Origin: Clostridiaceae bacterium
GTDB lineage: Bacteria > Bacillota > Clostridia > UBA1212 > DUPL01
DNA: 24,192 bases
Assembly (NCBI GenBank): GCA_012522035.1
Contig: JAAYLF010000258.1
Location: 1-24,192, forward strand
Direction of reading: 5' to 3'
How positions within the stretch are numbered: position 1 is the stretch's first letter; the number at the start of each line of letters is the position of its first letter. Positions 15,412 to 23,500 of this stretch are shown here, piece by piece. The notes under the pieces are model-generated. The model saw only the letters and a list, made by a program, of their open reading frames with translations. It did no database searches and had not been told where the DNA came from. The translations under genes were made by a program, and so were the position numbers.

Positions 15412-16815
15412 TTATTGACAATATTCATCTGGAACTCTCCAAGGATAATTGCCAGTAAAGCAAGCATCGCAATACCCACAGTCAAGCTGTGGAACAATAT
15501 CTCTGAGTCTTTCCACCGGGAAGAACTCCAGTGAATCAGCACCAATTATGTCCCTCATCTGCTCCTTTGAATATTTTCGGGCAAAGAGTTCGTCTTTTGA
15601 GGGTATGTCTATGCCGTAATAACAGGGATTTAAAAACATCGGAGAACTTATTCTCATGTGAACCTCTTTTGCACCTGCATCCCTGAGCATTGTAACCAGG
15701 TTTGCAGAAGTGGTTCCCCTAACAATAGAGTCATCTATCATTATTATTCTTTTACCCTGTACCGTCTCTTTCAGTACATTAATTTTAAGCTGTACCGCAG
15801 ACACTCTTTCCGATTGGGTGGCCTTGATAAATGTTCTGCCAACGTATCTGTTAATAACAAGGCCTTTCCCATAGGGAATGCCTGATTTGCTGGCATATCC
15901 GATGGCAGCATCAATTCCGCTGTCAGGTACTCCAATTACCATGTCTGCATCAACGGGTGCAACTTCTGCAAGTATTGCTCCTGTGTTTTTTCTTGCCTCA
16001 TGCACGCTCATATTCTCAATAACTGAGTCGGATCTGGCAAAGTATATGAACTCGAAAATACAGAGCCTTGCATCTGATCTGTTCCTTACATTATCCCTTA
16101 TTGTCCTGAGTCCATTCTTGTCAACTATGATGATTTCCCCCGGATCCACATCCCTTATATACGTCGCATTTATTGTATCCAAAGCACAGCTTTCCGAAGC
16201 AATTACATAGGTGTTGTTCATTTTTCCAAGGCAAAGGGGCCTCATTCCCAAAGGATCCCTGCAGGCAATAAGTTTTTGGGGAGTCATCATTACAATTGAA
16301 TACGCTCCTTCAAGCTTCTTCATTATGGAGGCAAGAGCTGTTTCGGCTCTCCCTGTAATCATTCTTTCCCTTGCAAGAATATGCAGAATTATCTCCGCAT
16401 CGGTGGTTGTCTGGAATATGGCTCCTGACAACTCAAGCTGCTTCTTCAGCTCGACATAATTCGATAGCTTTCCGTTATGAGCAATAGCCAGCTGCCCTTT
16501 TATATACATGCTCACAAGGGGCTGGGCATTATGAAGACCTTTATCATCACATGTTGAATATCTAACATGTCCAATTGCCATTTGTCCTTTTAAACTGTCA
16601 AGCTCTGTATCAGAAAACACATCCCCCACATGGCCAAGGCCTCTGTGATGTGTTATCTTTCTATTATCATTGACTGCTATGCCGCAGCTTTCCTGTCCTC
16701 TGTGCTGCAGTGCAAAAAGCCCGGCATAAGTCATTCTTGCCACATCGTATCCATCCTTCTCATAGATACCAAATATTCCACATGCATCTCTCAACTTGTC
16801 TTCTTCATGGGGCAT
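15412..16815 (-). CDS. purF: Amidophosphoribosyltransferase
   Basis: Commits phosphoribosyl pyrophosphate to purine synthesis by adding glutamine-derived ammonia. The 467-residue product has an 11-residue propeptide before the catalytic Cys12 (DACGIFGIYE), the GATase motifs LQHRGQES and AHNGKLSNY, and in the transferase domain the PRPP loop IIMIDDSIVRGTTS. The iron-sulfur cysteines of the B. subtilis type are present, including CxxC-FTGNYP near the end. An upstream extension of the frame to 16920 crosses the promoter; the ATG at 16815 has AAGGAG nine bases before it and gives the expected propeptide, so it is chosen. The gene stands alone rather than in a pur operon; guaA lies 2 kb away. Confidence 0.97.
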   Translation of the reverse strand: MPHEEDKLRDACGIFGIYEKDGYDVARMTYAGLFALQHRGQESCGIAVNDNRKITHHRGLGHVGDVFSDTELDSLKGQMAIGHVRYSTCDDKGLHNAQPLVSMYIKGQLAIAHNGKLSNYVELKKQLELSGAIFQTTTDAEIILHILARERMITGRAETALASIMKKLEGAYSIVMMTPQKLIACRDPLGMRPLCLGKMNNTYVIASESCALDTINATYIRDVDPGEIIIVDKNGLRTIRDNVRNRSDARLCIFEFIYFARSDSVIENMSVHEARKNTGAILAEVAPVDADMVIGVPDSGIDAAIGYASKSGIPYGKGLVINRYVGRTFIKATQSERVSAVQLKINVLKETVQGKRIIMIDDSIVRGTTSANLVTMLRDAGAKEVHMRISSPMFLNPCYYGIDIPSKDELFARKYSKEQMRDIIGADSLEFFPVERLRDIVPQLDCGYCDACFTGNYPWRVPDEYCQ

Positions 16816-16854
16816 AAAAAGGAACTCCTTCAATGAAAATTTTCTTGACAGATT

Positions 16855-16884
16855 ATTATACCACGTTTTTTCAGCATGTGTAAA
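16855..16884 (-). promoter_or_regulatory. Promoter of purF
   Basis: Minus strand TTTACA (16879-16884), 18-base spacer, perfect TATAAT (16855-16860). The leader would be about 35 bases, too short for a purine riboswitch, and it fixes the purF start at 16815. Confidence 0.7.
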
Positions 16885-16919
16885 GAAAACGACCCAAACG
16901 CCACCTTTCCGATTATGCA

Positions 16920-16948
16920 TTTACAGTATTGTTTTTCTAGGTTATAAT
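16920..16948 (+). promoter_or_regulatory. Promoter of the serine hydrolase gene
   Basis: TTTACA (16920-16925), 17-base spacer, perfect TATAAT (16943-16948). It is back to back with the purF promoter; the -35 boxes are 35 bases apart. Confidence 0.7.
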
Positions 16949-16976
16949 TTTCTTAAAAAAAGAGTAAGGAGAACAT

Positions 16977-18125
16977 ATGAGAAAGTTAAACCAGGAACTA
17001 CTAAACAAGAAAATTGAAGAAAGATTCAAACAGGATATTGAAAACAATGTAATTAACTGTGGGGCTGCAATAGTTACACAGAACAACGAAGTCCTTTTGG
17101 ACATGAAAATGGGCTGCACAATCCCTAATGAGAAAAAACCCCTTCAACCAAAGGCCATGTTCCGTCTGGCTTCCATGACAAAACCCATAACTGCGGTTGC
17201 CACGTTGGTTCAGGTCGAAAAAGGAAAACTGTCTCTTGATGACAAGGTATCCAAATACCTTCCTGACTACAAAGAAATGTATGTGGGCAGAATTACTGAA
17301 GACGGAAAAGTTGTTAAAGACAGGCTTGCTGAAAGGGAAATTGAAATTGAAAACCTTTTGACACATACAAGCGGTATACTGTCAGATGAAGTTGGAGTAC
17401 TCCAGGAAAGTGTCATACCGCAGGAAGCCATGAAGGATCTGGAAACCGTAGTAGATTATTATGCAAAGCACATTTATTTGTCCTTCTCCCCTATGGAAAG
17501 GGCTTTCTACAGCGGTGTCGGGGCTTTCAACGTACTTTCAAGAATCATTGAACTTACATCCGACATGCCATACAATGAATTCCTGAAGAAATACATTTTT
17601 GAGCCATTGGAAATGGTTGACACAACCTTTGAACCTACGCAGGAACAGTGGTCAAGGCTGGTTCCACTGCACACAAGAGACCATGAAGGAAGAATAATTC
17701 CAAACGACAACAAGCATACCTTTGCAAACTTCCCTGTTACTCTCTACTCAGGCGGAGCAAGTCTTGCAGGCACAATAGAGGATTACAAGAACTTTGCAGA
17801 ATGCCTTCTCAACGAAGGTACATTCAAGGGAAGAAAGATTGTATCTGAATCCCTCATAAAAGAAATGAAAACCGAAAGACTTCCCCACTTGTTCCCTGGA
17901 ACGGGTCAACAGGAAACCTGGGGACTTGGAGTTCGTGTCATAAAAGACGGAAATATTCTGCCAAAAGGTACTTTTGGTTGGAGTGGCGCTTATGGAACGC
18001 ATTTCTTCATAGACATAACAAACAACATAACTGCCATCTATATGAAAAACTCCACCTATGATGGAGGATCAGGCGCTCAGACAGCAAGAAACTTTGAAAT
18101 TGATATTTACTCCTGTCTTGAATAG
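16977..18125 (+). CDS. Serine hydrolase of the beta-lactamase/EstB family
   Basis: A 382-residue protein of the PF00144 fold (class C beta-lactamase, D-amino peptidases, esterases). It has the nucleophile motif Ser66-Met-Thr-Lys69, the LLTHTSG segment at about 128-133, a Tyr178 in YSGVGAFNVL at the place of the second (YxN) motif but with Gly where Asn is usual, and a GWSGAYGTHFFID stretch near the C-terminus replacing the KTG-like box. There is no signal peptide, so it is probably cytoplasmic and more likely an esterase or peptidase than an antibiotic-resistance enzyme. AAGGAG lies five bases before the ATG. It has its own promoter, divergent from purF. The natural substrate cannot be inferred. 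Confidence 0.9.
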   Translation: MRKLNQELLNKKIEERFKQDIENNVINCGAAIVTQNNEVLLDMKMGCTIPNEKKPLQPKAMFRLASMTKPITAVATLVQVEKGKLSLDDKVSKYLPDYKEMYVGRITEDGKVVKDRLAEREIEIENLLTHTSGILSDEVGVLQESVIPQEAMKDLETVVDYYAKHIYLSFSPMERAFYSGVGAFNVLSRIIELTSDMPYNEFLKKYIFEPLEMVDTTFEPTQEQWSRLVPLHTRDHEGRIIPNDNKHTFANFPVTLYSGGASLAGTIEDYKNFAECLLNEGTFKGRKIVSESLIKEMKTERLPHLFPGTGQQETWGLGVRVIKDGNILPKGTFGWSGAYGTHFFIDITNNITAIYMKNSTYDGGSGAQTARNFEIDIYSCLE

Positions 18126-18129
18126 CATG

Positions 18130-18158
18130 AAAGGCTTCCAAATCAAACGGCAGCCTTT
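18130..18158. terminator. Weak hairpin between convergent genes
   Basis: AAAGGCT (18130-18136) and AGCCTTT (18152-18158) form a 7-bp stem, extended past one mismatch by two GC pairs. It sits between the stop of the serine hydrolase and the stop of the YcxB-like gene. No good U-run follows. Confidence 0.35.
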
Positions 18159-18690
18159 AGTATCTGCATCTTATGTACTTTTTACCTAAAGCATCTGAAA
18201 GGACTTTTCTAATATCATCCGCTGTCCCATCTTCAATAGTGGATTTGTCAACAATAAAAGCGCCAGCTCTGTATTGGAAAAGAAAGAAGTATTTACTTGT
18301 CTCCATTACTTTAAACAGCGTTGTATACTTTAATGTCGAACAGCCGTTTATATCCTTGCCAGATGATTTAACTTCCAGTTCATCATCTCTGAAAATGTAG
18401 AGGTTTTTAATGCCTACATGTGATCCCTGAGCCTTTAAATGAGTTTTGGGGACCATGAAATAGAAAAACAAGTTGAAACATATTATTAAAACAAACACAA
18501 TCAGCATTGCTTGCATATATATGTCGTTTTCTACAAATACAAGAAAAAACGTAATCGCAGTAATAAATAGGAGCGAAGAAACCACCCAAGCAATCAGATA
18601 TGTTTTGGGGTTTGCCTTCCTGTACGCACTTAGATGAACCAAAGCCCTTAATGCATCATAATCGTATGTAGCCGCTGCTTTAACCTCCAC
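18157..18690 (-). CDS. YcxB-like membrane protein
   Basis: A 177-residue protein with two transmembrane helices (about 31-52 and 59-79) and a C-terminal cytoplasmic domain with the YcxB-like pattern: a strand ending in IYIFRDDELEV, a loop, then LFKVMETSKYFFLFQYRAGAFIVDKSTIEDG and a final helix. The family has no known function. The frame could begin at a TTG at 18708, but that lies on the ribosome binding site itself; AAAGGG is nine bases from a GTG at 18690, which is chosen. It follows guaA on the same strand, separated by about 90 bases holding a 10-bp hairpin, so linkage is doubtful. Confidence 0.75.
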   Translation of the reverse strand: MEVKAAATYDYDALRALVHLSAYRKANPKTYLIAWVVSSLLFITAITFFLVFVENDIYMQAMLIVFVLIICFNLFFYFMVPKTHLKAQGSHVGIKNLYIFRDDELEVKSSGKDINGCSTLKYTTLFKVMETSKYFFLFQYRAGAFIVDKSTIEDGTADDIRKVLSDALGKKYIRCRY

Positions 18691-18733
18691 AACACCATTC
18701 CCTTTCAATCATATTTTTAGAATTATATGCGCC

Positions 18734-18769
18734 AAAGCACTTCCTTCATCATTTTGAAAGAAGTGCTTT
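18734..18769 (-). terminator. Hairpin downstream of guaA
   Basis: AAAGCACTTC and GAAGTGCTTT form a perfect 10-bp stem (18734-18743 with 18760-18769) starting 14 bases after the guaA stop. The minus-strand sequence after it is GGCGCATATAATTC, with no U-run, so it is an imperfect terminator or message-end stabiliser. Confidence 0.5.
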
Positions 18770-18782
18770 CAAATCTTAAGAC

Positions 18783-20318
18783 TTATTCCCATTCAATTGT
18801 TGCAGGGGGCTTTCCGGTAATGTCATAGACCACCCTGTTGACATGTTCCACTTCATTTATAATTCGTTCCGACACTTTTTCAAGTATATCATACGGAATT
18901 CTTGCCCATTTGGCAGTCATGAAATCCGTTGTAATTACTGCTCTTAATGCGATGGTGTAGTCATATGTCCTCAAATTGTTCCTTACACCAACGCTTCTCA
19001 TGTTTGTAAGGACCGTGAAATATTGGTTCAATTCAGTATCCAGTCCTGATTTTGCAATCTCTTCCCTGAAGATATGGTCTGCCTCTCTCACAATCTCCAG
19101 CTTCTCTTCAGTTACCTCCCCTATCACTCTGATGGCAAGACCCGGACCCGGGAAAGGCTGTCTCATTACTATATCTTTGGGAAGGCCAAGTTCCAAGCCA
19201 CACTGCCTTACCTCGTCCTTGAAAAGGCTTCTCAAGGGCTCTACCAGTTCACCGAACTGAATATCTTCCGGCAGTCCCCCCACATTGTGATGGCTTTTAA
19301 TGACCTTTACATTGCCTACACCACTTTCAATAACGTCGGGGTAGATGGTTCCCTGTACGAAGAAATCCATGGCACCTACCTTTTTGGCTTCCTCCTGAAA
19401 CACTTCTATAAATTCCTTGCCTATAATCTTTCTTTTTGCTTCCGGATCAGTTACACCTGCCATCTTTTCAAGGAATCTCTTTTTGGCATCCACACATACC
19501 AGATTTATATCAAACTGCTTGGTAAAAACCTCTTTAATTTGCTCCCCTTCATTCTTTCTCATAAATCCATGGTCGACGAATATGCAGGTAAGGTTCCTGC
19601 CTATTGCTTTTCCAACCAATGCTGCACATACTGCAGAGTCCACTCCACCTGACAATCCCAAAAGAACCTTTTTGTCCTGGAATTTCTCCTTCAAGTATTC
19701 TATGGTCTCTTCCACATAAGTTTTCATGTTCCAGGAACCGGATACTTTACATGCCTCGTAAAGAAACGCTCTTAATATTTCATTGCCGCTAACGGTTTCC
19801 GATACTTCAGGATGGAACAAAAGACCATAAATATTATTCTCTTCGTCCTCAAAGGAACATGTTCTTCCTTCCTTTGTTTTGCCTGTAATATTAAAAACTG
19901 CAGGAACTTTCTCTATATCAACTGTCTGGTTCAGCCAGCAATAGTTTTCTGTTTCAACGGATTTGAATAGAATGGATTTCTTTTCAAGATTTAACAAGAC
20001 TTTTGCGCATTCCTCAGCCTGATTTAAAGCACTTATTGACCCTCCGAACAATTTTGTCAAAACCAATGCTCCATAGTTTATACCCAAAACAGGACAACCC
20101 AGCTTGAATATTTCTTCTGTACACAAAGACATTTCATTTAAATTTGAACCAACAATATTTCCTGTCAACACAATACCCTTTGGATTCAAAGACCTTATCC
20201 TGCTTATGTCGGCATTGTATGGAAGAATCTCACAGTATACGTTGTTCTTACGAATTTTTCTTGCCAAGAGTTGACTGTACGAACCACCAAAATCCAGAAT
20301 CAAAATAGTTTCTTTCAA
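18783..20318 (-). CDS. guaA: GMP synthase with degenerate glutaminase domain
   Basis: Converts XMP to GMP with ATP and ammonia. The 511 residues match family length. The ATP-pyrophosphatase part is intact: SGGVDS at 223-228, FVDHGFMRKNEG, QGTIYPDVIESG, KSHHNVGG, RQPFPGPGLAIRVIGE, and the dimerisation end KPPATIEWE. The N-terminal class I glutaminase domain is not: where active enzymes have G-I-Cys-Y-G this one has G-I-Asn81-Y-G (codon AAC at 20076-20078), the SGGP oxyanion segment is Thr-Gly-Asn-Ile, and the SHGD-type motif is replaced by WLNQ, although His169 and Glu171 remain. It probably uses free ammonia or a separate glutaminase. Start is a TTG at 20318 with AGGGGAG nine bases before it; the upstream frame crosses the promoter. 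Confidence 0.93.
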   Translation of the reverse strand: MKETILILDFGGSYSQLLARKIRKNNVYCEILPYNADISRIRSLNPKGIVLTGNIVGSNLNEMSLCTEEIFKLGCPVLGINYGALVLTKLFGGSISALNQAEECAKVLLNLEKKSILFKSVETENYCWLNQTVDIEKVPAVFNITGKTKEGRTCSFEDEENNIYGLLFHPEVSETVSGNEILRAFLYEACKVSGSWNMKTYVEETIEYLKEKFQDKKVLLGLSGGVDSAVCAALVGKAIGRNLTCIFVDHGFMRKNEGEQIKEVFTKQFDINLVCVDAKKRFLEKMAGVTDPEAKRKIIGKEFIEVFQEEAKKVGAMDFFVQGTIYPDVIESGVGNVKVIKSHHNVGGLPEDIQFGELVEPLRSLFKDEVRQCGLELGLPKDIVMRQPFPGPGLAIRVIGEVTEEKLEIVREADHIFREEIAKSGLDTELNQYFTVLTNMRSVGVRNNLRTYDYTIALRAVITTDFMTAKWARIPYDILEKVSERIINEVEHVNRVVYDITGKPPATIEWE

Positions 20319-20338
20319 GAAAATACACTCCCCTAAAG

Positions 20339-20353
20339 ATATTGCTGCAATAT
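20339..20353. promoter_or_regulatory. Perfect 15-bp palindrome in the guaA leader (LysR-type site candidate)
   Basis: ATATTGC-T-GCAATAT, containing a T-N11-A box. It lies between the predicted guaA transcript start and its ribosome binding site, where a bound protein would act as a roadblock. The divergent LysR-type gene is the obvious candidate. Confidence 0.45.
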
Positions 20354-20372
20354 TTTTAACTGCAACGGAATA

Positions 20373-20401
20373 ATTATATTCTAAAAACAAGTATTAGTAA
20401 A
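20373..20401 (-). promoter_or_regulatory. Promoter of guaA
   Basis: Minus strand TTTACT (20396-20401), 17-base spacer, perfect TATAAT (20373-20378). Leader about 48 bases; no purine riboswitch fold fits in it. Confidence 0.6.
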
Positions 20402-20445
20402 GTTGATATTCCTTATACTATCCATATATTCCACTTATGTTTTTA

Positions 20446-20474
20446 TTGACATCCAATCTTAATATTGATATTAT
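20446..20474 (+). promoter_or_regulatory. Promoter of the LysR-type gene
   Basis: TTGACA (20446-20451), 17-base spacer, TATTAT (20469-20474). The -10 lies inside a palindrome (20465-20477), suggesting autorepression. Confidence 0.7.
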
Positions 20475-20477
20475 CAA
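20465..20477. promoter_or_regulatory. Perfect 13-bp palindrome over the LysR gene -10 (operator candidate)
   Basis: TTGATA-T-TATCAA, a T-N11-A element of the LysR type overlapping the -10 box of the regulator's own promoter. Confidence 0.5.
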
Positions 20478-20501
20478 AATAAATGAAGGATGGAGAAAAC
20501 C

Positions 20502-21407
20502 ATGACAGAGAAGCAAAACATATCCCTTGACAGTTACAGAGTATTTTGCGCAGTAGCAAAACATCAAAGCCTTACAAAGGCAGCTGAGGAGCTGTACATA
20601 ACTCAGCCTTCTGTAAGCATGGCCATTTCAAAACTTGAAAAACAGCTTGGTTCAAAGCTGCTTACGAGATCTGCCAAAAGGGTCTCCCTTACAAGAGAAG
20701 GAGAAGTAATGTACTCCTATCTCAAACAGGCCATGAACCTCATCGACACTGCTGAAGAAAAGTTTTGGGAGATGCAGCTTCTCAAATCAGGTGAAGTAGT
20801 TATAGGGGCAAGTGATACTTTGTCAGCCAACTATCTCCTTCCCTACCTCCAGAAATACTTTGAACTCTATCCTGAAATACAACTCAAAGTAACCAACAGA
20901 ACAACCAGTGAAACAATAGAACTGTTGAAAAATGGCACCGTAGATTTTGGCTTTGTCAACCTGCCTATCAAAAAGGATAATACTCTTGAGGTATATGAGT
21001 GCATGCAAATTTCCGATGTACTTGTAGGCGGCAAGATGTTCAAACATCTTGCTGAAACAGGCGTAAGACTTGAAGAACTAAACAACTACCATCTCATAAT
21101 GCTTGAAAAGGCCAGCAACACGCGAAACTATATTGACGACTATGCACAAAGCCACAATGTAACTTTAAATCCTGTAATTGAACTAGGCTCAAGCGAGATT
21201 CTTGTTAAATTTGCAGGCATTAATCTAGGCCTTACTTTTGTTGTTAAGGAGTTCTATGGAAACCATATAGACAACGAAAACCTTTTTGAGATAAAATTAA
21301 CTCCTCCCATACCAAAAAGGTCCATAGGACTAGTAAAATTGAGAGGAATTCCTTTTTCACAAGCTGCAACAAAGTTTATTGAACTTATGAGTATAGATGT
21401 GGAATGA
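20502..21407 (+). CDS. LysR-type transcriptional regulator
   Basis: A 301-residue regulator with an N-terminal winged helix-turn-helix: SYRVFCAVAKHQSLTKAAEELYITQ at about 11-35 continuing into PSVSMAISKLEKQLGSKLLTR (36-56), followed by a linker helix and a two-lobed substrate-binding domain starting at about residue 88 (GEVVIGASDTLSANYLLP, typical of the CysB/CbbR group). The effector is unknown. An ATG at 20490 overlaps the GGATGGAG ribosome binding site; the ATG at 20502 is six bases from GGAG and is chosen. The gene is divergent from guaA and shares a 183-base control region with it. It is followed after 23 bases by a lipoprotein gene that may be in the same transcript. Confidence 0.93.
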   Translation: MTEKQNISLDSYRVFCAVAKHQSLTKAAEELYITQPSVSMAISKLEKQLGSKLLTRSAKRVSLTREGEVMYSYLKQAMNLIDTAEEKFWEMQLLKSGEVVIGASDTLSANYLLPYLQKYFELYPEIQLKVTNRTTSETIELLKNGTVDFGFVNLPIKKDNTLEVYECMQISDVLVGGKMFKHLAETGVRLEELNNYHLIMLEKASNTRNYIDDYAQSHNVTLNPVIELGSSEILVKFAGINLGLTFVVKEFYGNHIDNENLFEIKLTPPIPKRSIGLVKLRGIPFSQAATKFIELMSIDVE

Positions 21408-21430
21408 TTTTCGAAGGATAGGTGATTTTT

Positions 21431-22972
21431 ATGACGGAATTTTCATTTCTTAGAAATATGAGAATATTTATAATTGTAGGTGTTTTAATGCTTTCATTAG
21501 GAGCTTGTCAATCATCGCAGGATATTGAATTTGAAGTGGAAACTGATGATGTTTCTACTTTTCGTGGTTCTGACGGGAAAATAGTTGTCAAAACGAAGGG
21601 AATATCCAATAGTTTTGAATACAGTATTGACAACGGAGAAACCTGGTCGAACTCTAATACTTTTAAATCACTTTCCGCTGGATTGTATAGGATAAAGATT
21701 AGGAATAAAGGATTGCCAAGAAAAACATCACAAGTAAAATATGTAATGTTGTCTCAACCTGAAGCAAAAAGACCTGAGGTTTATGTAGGTGTTGCAGATC
21801 AGCGCCTGGAACAGCTGAATAATCCTGACAAATGGAAGTTTGTAAGGGAAAACGCAGACGGCTTCTACATAAACTTCATTATGCTCGATTCAATATATTC
21901 TCAAAAAGATCTGAACAAGTTTGCAGAACTGTTTACCAACAAAAATGCCTTTATTGAATCCGACATGAATTCCACAATGAAAAAGGAACAGGGATATATT
22001 GACAGGCTGCACAAGGCTGGTTTCAGAATCCCATACACAAGCCTTAACTACGGCTGGGAAAAGTCAAGACATGACAATTTAAAAACATATAACCTGCTGG
22101 CAGGTCAGGAACCAAGACTGTGTCTTGTTCAGCAGGGACCCTGGTGTATCGGTGGCGACATAACAAAAGATGAGGGCATACTACCCGAACCATATACGAA
22201 TGCCAACTACAGGTCTTGGATAGAACAGGCAGATGGGGCATCCACGGACGGTCCTATGGGCTTTTGGTACTCTGACGAGAACAGTATGAAAAGCGGCAGT
22301 TATTCAATGGTCAAGTTTGCCCGTTCTTTAGGCAAGAAGTCACTTGTAATGATATGCCCTTACCATGCTGATGTAAAAGGATACAATCCCAACATGTATC
22401 TCGAGGTAGGAATGCAATGTGTAAGAGAACATGAAGACAACGATGCGGAACCCGATATCTGGTCTGTGTTTGAGTATGCGACCAGTATTGCGGCGGTGCC
22501 TGAAGAAAAGGACGGAAAACCCTTTAACTCCACTACCGGCATGGCCTACTACCTGATTAACCACATACTGGGCGTGCCTGATACTTTAAGCTTTACCGTG
22601 GGTAATACCGACAAGGATATTCAGCTTGATGCAAGCGTAAATCCCGGCACAATGCTTTCATATGAAATTGAGGTAAAAAACACCAGCGACTGGTGCGATT
22701 ACGCAGCCGGCTTGAAAGCAAACATTGAGGATCTTACAGAAGCCTGGGATATAAGGTTTATGCAAGGTGACAAAGATGTAACAAATCTTGTGTTAAGCGG
22801 TTCATTCCAGTTCTACAAGGAACACAGACTGAATCCTCAAAGCACCCAGAAGCTCACACTCGTCTTTACAAGAACAAATACATCAAAGAGTACCAATTTT
22901 ACAATGGAACTCTTCCTTTCTACACATCTGGGAGTGGAAGGAGTTCAGTCTATAAAGATAATTGCCAAATGA
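21431..22972 (+). CDS. Lipoprotein with Ig-like N-terminal part and barrel-like C-terminal domain
   Basis: A 513-residue predicted lipoprotein: hydrophobic signal at about 11-26 ending in the lipobox LGAC, so it would be anchored outside the cell by the cysteine. Residues about 35-105 look like a small beta-sandwich with an ISNSFEYSIDNGETWS motif as in Ig-like/adhesive repeats. From about 118 on, repeated strand-helix units (YVGVADQRLEQL, ADGFYINFIML, FRIPYTSLNYGWE, GFWYSDENS, LVMICPYHAD) suggest a TIM-barrel glycosidase-like domain, followed by a beta-rich end (about 395-513). No catalytic pair is assignable. Codon use changes near 21780 from T-ending to C-ending codons. The ATG at 21431 is five bases from AGGTGA; the GTG at 21422 is too close to it. 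Function unknown. Confidence 0.7.
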   Translation: MTEFSFLRNMRIFIIVGVLMLSLGACQSSQDIEFEVETDDVSTFRGSDGKIVVKTKGISNSFEYSIDNGETWSNSNTFKSLSAGLYRIKIRNKGLPRKTSQVKYVMLSQPEAKRPEVYVGVADQRLEQLNNPDKWKFVRENADGFYINFIMLDSIYSQKDLNKFAELFTNKNAFIESDMNSTMKKEQGYIDRLHKAGFRIPYTSLNYGWEKSRHDNLKTYNLLAGQEPRLCLVQQGPWCIGGDITKDEGILPEPYTNANYRSWIEQADGASTDGPMGFWYSDENSMKSGSYSMVKFARSLGKKSLVMICPYHADVKGYNPNMYLEVGMQCVREHEDNDAEPDIWSVFEYATSIAAVPEEKDGKPFNSTTGMAYYLINHILGVPDTLSFTVGNTDKDIQLDASVNPGTMLSYEIEVKNTSDWCDYAAGLKANIEDLTEAWDIRFMQGDKDVTNLVLSGSFQFYKEHRLNPQSTQKLTLVFTRTNTSKSTNFTMELFLSTHLGVEGVQSIKIIAK

Positions 22973-23060
22973 GAAGGCGGGTTGTAATATTTTGCTACCA
23001 AAAAGTGATTAATTCGTTCCGGAATTTACACCGCTATATAAGACTATAACCACTACAAAC

Positions 23061-23120
23061 ATGAATTCTGTATGCTTAATATACCATATTGTACAAGTAC
23101 AATTTGCATACAGAATTCAT
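23061..23120. repeat. 60-bp nested inverted repeat, possible terminator
   Basis: Outer arms ATGAATTCTGTATGC (23061-23075) and its exact complement (23106-23120) are 15 bp; inside the loop a second perfect palindrome ATTGTAC-AA-GTACAAT spans 23088-23103. CTTTT follows the right arm. It may terminate the lipoprotein transcript, or be the end of a mobile element. Confidence 0.6.
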
Positions 23121-23179
23121 CTTTTAGTGCAAATATTTCTTACCTTTCACTAATAAATGTGTAGCGCACATCTTGACCC

Positions 23180-23457
23180 GAATAATAATTGGGTCAAAGG
23201 GCTCAAATGATTCCATGGGATAAACTAGAAGAAAATACAGTCAGCAATTCAAGTCGAAAAGAGGCAACGAAGCTTTATCGGCAAGAATCGCTCTTGGTGC
23301 GTTATACATAAAAGCAAAAGAAGGTAAAATTGGGACGACATATACATTGGATTGTGTGAAGACAAGGCTTCAGCAATACGAGTGAGGTCTATATTTACAT
23401 GACATTCATTGCTATGAACCTGGAAAAAAACTACGGTCTTATTTATCGCTTATTTTA
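23180..23457 (+). pseudogene. Decayed DDE transposase relic (IS5/IS1182-like)
   Basis: From 23207 the frame reads Met-Ile-Pro-Trp-Asp-Lys-Leu-Glu-Glu, then after a one-base frame change near 23238 it continues as YSQQFKSKRGNEALSARIAL and GALYIKAKEG. Together these match the N-terminal region of DDE transposases that begin with IPW..LEE.Y and carry R.ALGALIIK. The central catalytic part is missing. Near 23408-23457 another frame reads Phe-Ile-Ala-Met-Asn-Leu-Glu-Lys ... Leu-Ile-Tyr-Arg-Leu-Phe-stop, like the C-terminal end of the same transposases. It is therefore an internally deleted and frameshifted relic. A TTGACCC/GGGTCAA inverted repeat (23174-23198) lies just before it. Family assignment is from memory of the motif only. 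Confidence 0.65.
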
Positions 23458-23500
23458 AAACTGATGAAATTAAGGAAAAATATGCTCCCTGCATACACTA

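Noticed and set aside
16816..16920. N-terminal extension of PurF
   Set aside because: It would cross the TTTACA/TATAAT promoter and delay the propeptide and Cys nucleophile; the ATG at 16815 has a strong ribosome binding site.
16977..18125. Beta-lactamase conferring antibiotic resistance
   Set aside because: There is no signal peptide, the YxN motif is altered and no KTG box is seen; an esterase or peptidase role is more likely.
20319..20372. Purine riboswitch ahead of guaA or purF
   Set aside because: Predicted leaders are about 35-50 bases, shorter than a purine aptamer, and no conserved aptamer core was seen.
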